A DNA stretch of 35,000 bases from Prorocentrum cordatum (taxonomy: Eukaryota; Sar; Dinophyceae; Prorocentrales; Prorocentraceae): contig CAUYUJ010019871.1 in assembly GCA_963575745.1 (NCBI GenBank), positions 629,519 to 664,518 on the forward strand, given 5' to 3'. The notes under the pieces are model-generated. The model was not told the DNA's origin, made no database searches, and saw nothing but the letters and a program-made list of their open reading frames with translations. How positions within the stretch are numbered: the first letter of the stretch is position 1; each line of letters opens with the position of its first letter. Shown one piece after another: positions 19,296 through 27,339 of the stretch. Both the position numbers and the translations under genes were made by a program.

Positions 19296-20929
19296 GTCGT
19301 CATCGTCGTCGTCGTCGTCGTCCTGCAATCAACGAGATACTGCGCCAATAACTGCTTTTTCACCTCCTCGGCCGAGACGCCCTTCTGCAGCTGCTCCAGG
19401 ACAAACTCCCCGCATACGTGGCGATGTATGTCCTCAGCATTCTCCAGTAGTGCCAGCTGCTGAGAGGGCGCCTTCAGCCACGTCTGAAGGTGATGGCAAT
19501 GGGAAAATACCCCGGTCTCCGCGCGATACTTGTCCACCAGCGCTCGCCCCCTCAAGCCTTCGACGTGATGCCAGTACTGGAGGTCCCTGCGCGACAGCGC
19601 GTAGACGGCGGAATTGCCGTGTTCGGCACCGTCTCCGAGGCGATACCTGCCAAGCCACTCTCGACAGACATTCGGACCCGTCTCATACCCCCGGGCCTTC
19701 AGACGCACCTGCATATTCCGGTAGTCGAGGCCAAGGCCCAGGTCGGAGACCTCCTCTCGATACCGCTTGCCGCATGCCGCCTCTAGAGCCTCCTCCGTCA
19801 TCAGCGTCATACGAACCACATCTGTGGAGGAAGAAGCTGCCGTGGCCTGCTGCTTGGATACGGGCTCCTCCGCGTCGACCGCGGCAGGCCGTTTGGCCAC
19901 GCGGGCAGATCCGGCGGCGGCTGGCCGTTTCAATACACCGCCTGCGACCTGTGCCGCCGGGCGCTTCAATACGCGCTTGGTGACGGCCTGGGCGGATGAA
20001 GCCGCCGCCTGCACGGAGGAGCCCACCGACGCATACACATCGCACCACTTTCTCAACACTGATCGGGACACCAAGACAGCTTTCCGTCGCATACGCAACA
20101 CGGTATGCAACGTGTGGTACTTCAGCCCTGGATATACAGCGCGCATGTGGTCACCAAGTGCCGCGTTGAGCTTTTCGGCCGTGTCATACTGCAAAGGTCC
20201 AGAGTCAGGGTGATACTTCACGTACCATTGCCTCAAAACCATACCGCTGACAGCGACGGGAGGATCGCTCTCCGAGAGAATCTGCGAGAGGACCTCCGCG
20301 GCGGCCTCGTCGGCGAAGCTCTCCCGATACTGATTGAGTCGAAGACGCTGGCCTAAGCATTCCTCCACAGCTTGGGCAGTATTCAATGCTCCCTTGGCGC
20401 CCCACTCCGTGCTGAGCCACTTCTGACATACCCTGGCGTCAGCAGATACAGATAAATGTCCCAGGAGCCACTGCTTCAAGACGGCCCCGTCAGTAGTCCC
20501 CTCGGGCATGTCTGTGCGAATACGTTCTCCATACCAGGTCTCCAGATGGCCAGCGTTCTGCACTTTGACAAGCGTCTCTTTGGAAGAATACTGCAGTAGC
20601 CACATCTTTGCGACCTGATCTGTCACATACAGTGGTGGATCCAACTGTCGGAGCGCCCCGCGTAATTTGAAAGCTGTATTATACTCGATGCCCAGGTGGC
20701 GGATGGCAGAACCGTGCTGCCCCTCCAGCTCCTGGGCGCTAGAAATACTAACCTTGCCAGGCACAACCCGATACTTGCCCCGCCAAGTCTTGCACGCCTG
20801 GTGACTGACCTGGATACCCTTTGCAACGAGCGCCTGATGCAAATAATACGGGCTCTCGCAGTCGGCCAAGGGAGGCCGCGACAGCTCCGGGCCATACTGC
20901 TCGTCAAGGGCTTTCGCCGTCAAAGCCAT
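14067..20929 (-). CDS. Gene 5: Helitron RepHel, interrupted by two introns
   Basis: ATG at 20929, stop at 14067-14069. Without the introns at 19110-19322 and 17470-17801 the exons total 6318 nt, one frame of 2105 residues. The first ~300 residues hold five related ~60-residue modules ending in W...KY/W...Y, likely helix-turn-helix-type DNA-binding repeats. KRPAA motifs follow (possible nuclear signals), then one or two more such modules and cysteine pairs (CEAC, CPCC) of zinc-finger type. The HUH Rep domain has FITIAPAEW, the two-histidine motif GTPHWHI (near 1213-1215) and paired tyrosines in YISGYVAK (near 1264 and 1268), as in Y2 Helitron relaxases. The C-terminal SF1/Pif1-like helicase has GPPGSGKT (near 1612), DEGSQ (motif II), DFKQLQPV (motif III), a late FVNGA motif and VACSR near the end. 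All core motifs are present, so it may be functional. Element termini were not found. Confidence 0.88.
17470..17801 (-). other. 332-bp GAC-repeat intron in gene 5
   Basis: CGGATCCTCTG occurs at 17464 and 17796 within a 20-bp imperfect direct repeat (three mismatches). The frame is broken by two bases across this stretch, and removing exactly one repeat period (332 bp) restores it. The exon junction reads AG|GA and the intron starts GA and ends AG, a dinoflagellate-type pair; the exact cut can slide within the repeat. The body is mostly (GAC)n in sense plus an A-rich part (17485-17560). It has no GTAT, unlike the exons. Confidence 0.8.
19110..19322 (-). other. 213-bp GAC-repeat intron in gene 5
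   Basis: GTCCTGCAATC occurs at 19107 and 19320, an 11-bp exact direct repeat with a 213-bp offset. In sense the segment starts GACGAC, ends ATTGCAG, and is followed by GAC, so it fits a GA-AG intron. Because 213 is a multiple of three the frame stays open; if retained it would add 71 Thr/Met-rich residues. It is almost pure GAC/GAT repeat. An in-frame coding microsatellite is the alternative, but the flanking repeat and the match to the 332-bp case favour an intron. Confidence 0.7.
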
Positions 20930-20955
20930 GGACCATCCAAGAACACATGCGATAC

Positions 20956-20977
20956 CTTGATCCGAGATGGCTACGGA
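20956..20977 (-). other. DinoSL relic, Helitron gene
   Basis: The minus strand matches the dinoflagellate spliced leader at 19 of 22 positions, including the first 13 (TCCGTAGCCATCT against ...CATTT differs only at position 12) and the last four. It ends 26 bp upstream of the Helitron ATG. A chance match of this quality is very unlikely in 35 kb. It shows that this Helitron coding unit was copied from a trans-spliced mRNA. Confidence 0.85.
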
Positions 20978-20994
20978 TGTGCCAGTGATCAGTC

Positions 20995-21170
20995 GGAGGC
21001 TTCCTGGGGCCGCTTGGGGTCCTCTTGGGGAAGGGGGGAAGCCTCCTGGCGCCGCTTGGGGTCCGCTTGAGGGGCTTTGGGGGGCTTCTTGGAAGCATCT
21101 TGGGGCCTCTTGGGGGCTTATTGGGTCCTCACGGCGGGCTCTTGGGGCCTCTTGAAGGCCTCCTGGGGCA
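20995..21170. repeat. Degenerate CTTGGGGCCTC repeats
   Basis: Irregular copies of GCTTGGGGTCC / TCTTGGGGCCTC at intervals of roughly 10-30 bp, upstream of the Helitron leader relic. A classic Helitron 5' end could not be recognised here. Confidence 0.7.
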
Positions 21171-21292
21171 ACCTATGGCGCAACCAGTAGGGGGGCGTTT
21201 TATTCTCGGCGGCCGAGGGCGCAACCTATGGCGCAACCAATAGGGGGGGCGTTTTATTCTCGGCGGCCGAGGGCGCAACCTATGGCGCAACC
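21168..21292. repeat. 53-54-bp tandem repeat
   Basis: GCAACCTATGGCGCAACC starts at 21168, 21221 and 21275. Between copies lie GGGGGGCGTTTTATTCTCGG and the small inverted repeat TCGGCGGCCGA. Confidence 0.85.
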
Positions 21293-22103
21293 GCAAGGGA
21301 TTCTGGCCCCTGGCAGGCGCGCGAACCCCGTTGCAAGAGCGTGCGAAAGTAGCTCGCGCGAGCTCATGTAACATAAATGTTGGCAAACCATTGGTTTTTT
21401 TAGGATTCGGACAGCGCGCGCGGGTGGAAATTTTGAAAAGTCGTGCAGGTGTTTTTCGAGGACCTACGGTGCGATTCGTGTGATTTTATGATGCGCGGTG
21501 CTAAAATTCTTAAGAACCCAATGGTTTTTGGAGATTTCGGCGTGCGCACGCGAAGAAAAAACGAATGTGTCCCGCATGGTATTATTTGACAGGGATGATG
21601 GCCCTGGCAGGTGCGCAACCGTTGTTGCAGAAGTTCGAAAAAGTTGCTCGCAAAGCCCGTTTGACAGAAATGTTTAAAAAGTGTTGGGTTTCCTACGAAT
21701 CCGCAAGAGCGCGCGGGATGAATTTGTGACATTTTTTATATTTAAAAAAAAACATTGTTTTTTTGATGTTTTTATGTTAAAATCGTTACGAAACCTAAGG
21801 TTTTGGAAGGATTTCGTCTTGCGCGCACGAATGTCCACTTTACCTTAATTTTTGCAAGAGATTCTTGCAATTTGATCAAGTAAGAACAAGAATTTTCATT
21901 TTATAGTGTTTTTTGCAAGGGGAAACGGAGTACAACAAAAAACCGGATCCGGTAACAATCCACTTTTCTGAAGCTTTCGCGAAAAAAAGAGGGAGAAAAG
22001 AAGAAGAAGAGAAGAAATGAAGGAAAGAGGCTGCGGCCTAGGTTTGGAGGGGGGTCGCGCACCAGGGGTCTCAAACAATAATATCTTAGAAGTCAATAAT
22101 GTT

Positions 22104-22104
22104 C

Positions 22105-22139
<35 letters not shown>
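22104..22139 (+). repeat. (CAA)n microsatellite
   Basis: About 12 CAA units in the array, between AATAATGTT and TTACTAG. Confidence 0.95.
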
Positions 22140-22140
<1 letters not shown>

Positions 22141-22149
22141 TACTAGACG

Positions 22150-22365
22150 TGGGGACACTCCGTCTCACCAGTGCCAGGGAGTGCCAGGTTTGTCATAGGA
22201 GGCGGGCAATACCCCATCTTTGTGGGGGGGGGCCGGTTCAAGCTCTACCAAATTTCCAAAGACTCTTCGCCACCACCCACACCCAGCTTCCCGCCCTATG
22301 ACGTTCGGACACTTCACTTCGTGGCATGCGGACGACCGTGGCTACTATTCAGGGCCCCGCGGCCG
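22150..22365 (+). repeat. Dispersed repeat R1, array copy 1
   Basis: Same landmarks as 1047-1262. The hairpin here has changed to CCCCATC/TTGTGGGG, and a shorter stem (CCCCA/TGGGG) remains. Confidence 0.8.
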
Positions 22366-22907
22366 ACGACGACGGCGTGCGCGCGCGAAGAAAAACGAAT
22401 GTGTCCCGCATGGTATTATTTGACAGGGATGATGCCCTGGCAGGTGCGCAACCGTTGTCGCAGAAGTTCGAAAAAGTTGCTCGCAAAAGCCCGTTTGACA
22501 GAAATGTTTAAAAAGTGTTGGGTTTCCTACGAATCCGCAAGAGCGCGCGGGATGAAATTTTGACAATTTTTGTTTGAAAAACCATTGTTTTTTTGATGTT
22601 TTTATGTTAAAAGCGCTACGAAAACTAAGGTTTTGGAAGGATTTCGTCTTGCGCGCGCGAATGTCCACTTTACCTTATTTTTTGCAAGGGATTCTTCAAG
22701 TTTGGTTATGTTAGAACAAGAAATGTCCACTTTAGCTTATTTTTTGCAAGGGAAAACCGATCGTAACAACACAACCGGATCCGACCAACCCGTTTTGCCT
22801 GAGACTTCCTCACGAAAATGATGAAAATGTGGCTGCGGCCTAGGCGCGGCGGGGGGGTCGTGCACCAGGGGCCCCAACAATAATTATTCTTTAGAAGAAA
22901 TAATGTT

Positions 22908-22908
22908 C

Positions 22909-22976
<68 letters not shown>
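22908..22976 (+). repeat. (CAA)n microsatellite, long
   Basis: About 22-23 CAA units, again between AATAATGTT and TTACTAG, so it has expanded relative to the copy at 22104. Confidence 0.95.
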
Positions 22977-22977
<1 letters not shown>

Positions 22978-22984
22978 TACTAGC

Positions 22985-23200
22985 ACGTGGGGACACTCCG
23001 TTCTCACCAGTGCCAGGGTTTTCATAGGAGGCGGGCAATACCCCCACTTTGTGGGGGGGCCGGTTCAAGCTCTACCAAATTTCCAAACGACTCTTCGCCA
23101 CCACCCACACCCAGCTTCCCGCCCTATGACGTTCGGACACTTCACTTCGTGGCATGCGGACGACCGTGGCTACTATTCAGGGCCCCGCGGCCGACGACGA
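22985..23200 (+). repeat. Dispersed repeat R1, array copy 2
   Basis: Hairpin CCCCCAC-TTT-GTGGGGG at about 23041. Otherwise it is very close to the copy at 22150. Confidence 0.8.
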
Positions 23201-23729
23201 CGGCGTGCGCGCGCGAAGAAAAAACGAATGTGTCCCGCATGGTATTATTTGACAGGGATGATGGCCCTGGCAGGTGCGCAACCGTTGTTGCAGAAGTTCG
23301 AAAAAGTTGCTCGCAAAAGCCCGTTTGACAGAAATGTTTAAAAAGTGTTGGGTTTCCTACGAATCCGCAAGAGCGCGCGGGATGAGATTTTGACATTTTT
23401 TTGTTGAAAAACCATTGGTTTTTTGATGTTTTTATGTTAAAATCGCTCCGAACACTAAGCTTTTGGAAGGATTTCGTCTTGCGCGCGCGAATGTCCACTT
23501 TACCTTATTTTTTGCAAGGGATTCTTGAAATTTGATTATATTAGAACAAGAAATGTCATTTTATAGTGTTTTTTGCAAGGGAAAGCGGGGGGGAACAAAA
23601 CAACCGGATCTTGATCACATCGAATTACCTGAGGCTTCCTCACGAAAATGATGAAAATGTAGCTGCGGCCTAGGCGGCGCAGGGGGGCCGTGCACCAGGG
23701 GCCCCAACAATAATTATTCTTTAGAATTC

Positions 23730-23940
23730 ATTTGACCCGAACGCGTGGTGTTCTCCCCAGTGCCAGGGTTTTCATACGACACCAGGCAATACCCCCACTT
23801 CGTGGGGGGGCATTACAGGCTCTACCAAATATCCAAACGACTCTTCGCGACCACCCAAACCCAGCTTCCCGCCCTATGACGTTGGGACACTTCACTTCGT
23901 GGCGTGCGGACGACCGTGGCTACTACACTGGCTGTGAAGA
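23730..23940 (+). repeat. Dispersed repeat R1, array copy 3
   Basis: Closest to the isolated copy at 1047-1262: both begin TTGACCCGAACG / TTTACCCGAACG and both end GGCTACTACACTGGC / GGATACTACACTGGC. The hairpin CCCCCAC-TTC-GTGGGGG is intact. Confidence 0.82.
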
Positions 23941-24567
23941 ACCCAATGGTTTTTGGAGATTTCGGCGTGCGCGCGCGAAGAAAAAACGAATGTGTCCCGC
24001 ATGGTATTATTTGACAGGGATGATGGCCCTGGCAGGTGCGCAACCGTTGTCGCAGAAGTTCGAAAAAGTTGCTCGCAAAAGCCCGTTTGACAGAAATGTT
24101 TAAAAAGTGTTGGGTTTCCTACGAATCCGCAAGAGCGCGCGGGATGAGATTTTGACATTTTTTTGTTGAAAAACCATTGGTTTTTTGATGTTTTTATGTT
24201 AAAATCGCTCCGAACACTAAGCTTTTGGAAGGATTTCGTCTTGCGCGCGCGAATGTCCACTTTACCTTATTTTTTGCAAGGGATTCTTGAAATTTGATTA
24301 TATTAGAACAAGAAATGTCATTTTATAGTGTTTTTTGCAAGGGAAAGCGGGGGGGAACAAAACAACCGGATCTTGATCACATCGAATTACCTGAGGCTTC
24401 CTCACGAAAATGATGAAAATGTAGCTGCGGCCTAGGCGGCGCAGGGGGGCCGTGCACCAGGGGCCCCAACAATAATTATTCTTTAGAATTAATAATGTTT
24501 AATAATGTTCAACAACTACAGCAGCAACAACAGCAACAACAACGACACCACCACCACCACCACCACC

Positions 24568-24692
24568 GAGAAGTCGCGTCGAGGCTGGGCCCGCGCTAAC
24601 GCAGGGCACAACCGTCGACTGGCGCAGGCCCAGGCCAGGCGGTGGGGCGAGCGCGAGTCGGCGTCGCGGAGCCGAGCAACCTCGCCGACGCC
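24568..24692 (-). repeat. Split direct repeat B2
   Basis: 125 bp, one visible difference from 24998-25122. It starts GAGAAGTCGCG directly after a (CAC)n tract; this is the outer end of the element. Confidence 0.9.
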
Positions 24693-24785
24693 CCCCCCAA
24701 GCCTGGCGCTGGGCCAGCCCAGCCTCGACACAACTAGCAGCCACTGCGACGCCAGTGCGCTCGCGCAGCAGGGTCGGGCGGGCGG

Positions 24786-24997
24786 GGAAAAACGCATCCC
24801 GCCAGCGGGACGGCCACGCGTGAGACAAATCCCATTCACCTGCGACGAGAACGCGCTCGCGGGCGCGCAGGGTGGGGATCCGCCTCAGCCGTGAATAGCC
24901 GCCACGCAGCATTAGAGACAAGCAAGAAGATAGCCAATAGGGGCCACGACGCTCGCGCGACTTCTCCCCGCGCTCAAATGCTGCCCAGAGCGCCCAT
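24786..24997 (-). repeat. Split direct repeat A2
   Basis: About 212 bp matching 33175-33384 (AAAAACGCATCCCGCCAGCG ... CAGAGCGCCCAT) with a few substitutions and small indels. Confidence 0.9.
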
Positions 24998-25122
24998 GAG
25001 AAGTCGCGTCGAGGCTGGGCCCGCGCTAACGCAGGGCACAACCGTCGACTGGCGCAGGCCCAGGCCAGGCGGTGGGGTGAGCGCGAGTCGGCGTCGCGGA
25101 GCCGAGCAACCTCGCCGACGCC
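24998..25122 (-). repeat. Split direct repeat B1
   Basis: 125 bp, matches 24568-24692. It abuts A2 without a gap at CCCAT|GAGAAG, as expected for the internal junction that templates circularisation. Confidence 0.9.
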
Positions 25123-25194
25123 TCCCGATGCATGCTCGGCGGAACGACGCCCAAGCGCGCTCTAAGCAGACCGCAGATGCCTGGTCTGCTTGAC

Positions 25195-26994
25195 TCACGG
25201 CCTGGGCGGCCCCTGCACCGCTTCCGCGGCGATCGGCGCGTCCTGCGCGCCACGCGCCGCCGCGGAGCCCCGACCCCGATGCCTGCAGGGCGGCGCCTCG
25301 TCGGAATCGGAGTGCGCGATCTCGGCTTCTGCCGCCAGCACCATGGCTCGCGTCTTTGCGGCCGGGTACCTGTGCGCCGCCAAGCGCCGCGCCCTCGCGA
25401 CCCAGGCAGCGCGGCCGTGCCCCCTGTCGGAATGGAGTGCCCGAACGCGGCCACAGATCTCCAACCCCCTTCGAAGAACAGCGCTGCTGGCCCCCCGGTG
25501 CGGAGTGCCTGTGTGCGAGAGACACGAACTGCGCGCGGGCCCTGGGTAGGCAGGGGACGGCAAGGGGAGCCCATGCCTGGTCGGCCCGGCCGCGCCTGAA
25601 GCAATGCGCCCCCCACTCCAATGCCCTATGGAGCCCGAGGTGGGCAGCGGCGAGCTCGACGCAAGCCAGCCCGTCCACGTAAGAGACGCCCGGCAGGAGC
25701 TGCTCGCCGGGCCGGAGCGAATGCCGAATGATGCAGACCGCACACAATCGTTTGCCCTGGAGCTGGCATACGCATACCCTCCAGACCTCGCGATGCGGGG
25801 AGCCCGGGGCGCGCCCCGCCGCGCGCGCGCGCTCGGCCCGCCGGGTCGGGAGCCACTCTCCCCTTCCGCTGGCGGAATTGCACCTGCACCTGGTGCTTTC
25901 CTTCGTCTACGTGGAGCGAGACGGCACTATGCCCAGGCGCATTCAGCCCCACTACTTCGGAGCCGAAGCGCAAGCAGAACTGCCAGCATATGACGAAAGC
26001 GTCGGCCATATCGCCGCGTCCGATCTGCCAAACGCCAGGCCCGCGGGCCGGCACGCACGGCAGGCCGCTTAGTTCGAAGAGCGCGCGGCCGCGCCTCGCG
26101 CAGCCAATCCGACATCGCGCGCACGTTTTCGGCCGTGGCGCGCGCACGAAATCTTTGCGCACCAGGCGGTTCCGCCTGCCGCCGATATCATGGGCTCGCG
26201 GCCGACGCGCGCGGCGGCCGTACCTTTCGGGCACCGAATACCAGGGTCCGCGTGTCCGCCAAAGACCCTGTGTCTGCGCGGAGCAGATGCAGGACTGAGC
26301 GAATGCCCTGCAAATAGTTCGACAGGGTCCCCGGGCGGCGACAGAGCGCCACCATCATGTCCCGCGCGATGGCGCACGGCGGCCAGGGCGGGACGCCTGC
26401 CGCATCGCACGCCTGGCCGTACAACTCCACCGCCGAGGCATACGGGTATGCCGAGAGCTTCCACGCGTGGAATTCTCGCCACAGCGCGGCCATCTGGATG
26501 CGGCGCATGCACTCCAGTCCTGCTCCTGACACCCGCAATTCCTCGGCGCGCCGACGAGGTGTTCCTGGCACCCGCCGCACGCCGATGTCCTGCCTCGCGC
26601 GCACCTCCCGCGGAATGCCGCCTTCGCTTATGAATATCGCGGGCGGAGCCTGGAGTTTCGTCAGCTGGCGGATTGCCTCTGCCAGCATCGGCGGCGCTGG
26701 TACCTCCGCGCCGCGCGCGGTGCACGAGGACGGTGGCGCCGCGCGGCGGTGCCTGCCGTGCCTGCCTTGCCGCTGAGAGCAACGCGAGGGCTTCTTGAGG
26801 CGCCAAACCCCCGCCGGGCCGGCGTTTCGCGCGCAAGCCCGGTGCCGGTGCCGGGCACTTGGCCGCTTTCTCGAGTAACGTTTCCGCCGCCTTCGCGCCC
26901 GCGGGTCAGCGGGCGGCGGCCGGCCTTGCTTGCTCCGCCGGATGGGGCGGAGTTGCGCGCGCGCGCTCGACCTGGGAGAGCGATGCCGCTGCAT
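25195..26994 (-). pseudogene. DIRS pol, tyrosine recombinase part (broken)
   Basis: In sense the segment starts with a helical core-binding-type region (about 26500-26250, containing YLQGIRSVLHLLRAD). It continues with the catalytic part: LRFGSE near 25968 fits the first catalytic Arg box, and RQRKGR near 25870 the following basic segment. LRTGGPAALFFEG near 25500 fits the His-x-x-Arg / GG region of the second box, but it is split between frames. The predicted tyrosine region would fall near 25400-25300 and cannot be placed with certainty. At least three frame changes are needed to read across, so it is not functional as it stands. It would integrate the circular cDNA. Confidence 0.7.
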
Positions 26995-27339
26995 CGTCCT
27001 CCCGGGGCCGCTTTGCCTTTTCGTGGGTCAGCTTACGCGCGTGAGTAATAAGCGTCACGGTGAAGCACTCTGACCACTCCCGGAGGCACGGGAACACTTC
27101 CCTCGCCTCCTTCGCCGTGAATCCGGACAGGTCGGGGGGATACGCCGCTCCTTCGGCTGCGAGCATGGATGTCAGACACTGCAGAGCTTCCGCGCCTACC
27201 GGATGCGAATCATTTTCGGGCGTCCACCGCGACGCGTGTGACAAGCACGCAAGCATGGCGCCCGCGGGCCCCCTCTCGCGGCGGGCCTGGTCGTCACGCG
27301 CTCGCCGCGCAAGCCTTTGCGCCCCCTACAAATTGCCCT

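Larger units (their letters stand above)
21400..24500 (+). repeat. Tandem array of a ~760-830-bp unit (four copies)
   Basis: ACGAATGTGTCCCGCATGG occurs at 21561, 22395, 23224 and 23986, giving periods of 834, 829 and 762 bp. The unit carries TATTATTTGACAGGGATGAT, GTGCGCAACCGTTGT.GCAG, GTTGGGTTTCCTACGAATCC, AT-rich sequence with TTTTTTGCAAGGG, and GCACCAGGGGCCCCAACAA. Copies 3 and 4 are the same over roughly 490 bp after the marker as far as I can see by eye, so the last duplication is recent. Copies 1 and 4 share GAACCCAATGGTTTTTGGAG upstream, while copies 2 and 3 have another sequence there. No conserved protein was recognised. Confidence 0.88.

Noticed and set aside
17594-20929. Reading the upstream 1111-residue and downstream 1125-residue frames as two separate genes
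   Set aside because: The flanking direct repeat, the exact two-base frame offset removed by the 332-bp segment, and the Helitron domain order show one gene with an intron.
14067-20929. GTAT enrichment as a codon-usage or tyrosine/valine preference
   Set aside because: Sites fall in all three codon phases, including ones that split across Cys/Arg/Gly-Ile/Met codon pairs, so codon choice alone does not explain them.
20995-21300. Helitron 5' terminus
   Set aside because: No clear TC start or conserved terminal block could be told from the tandem repeats. I therefore left element ends unassigned.
21400-24260. Conserved protein in the four-copy array
   Set aside because: Similar frames exist in every copy on both strands simply because the DNA is repeated; none has a recognisable domain and frames differ between copies by indels.
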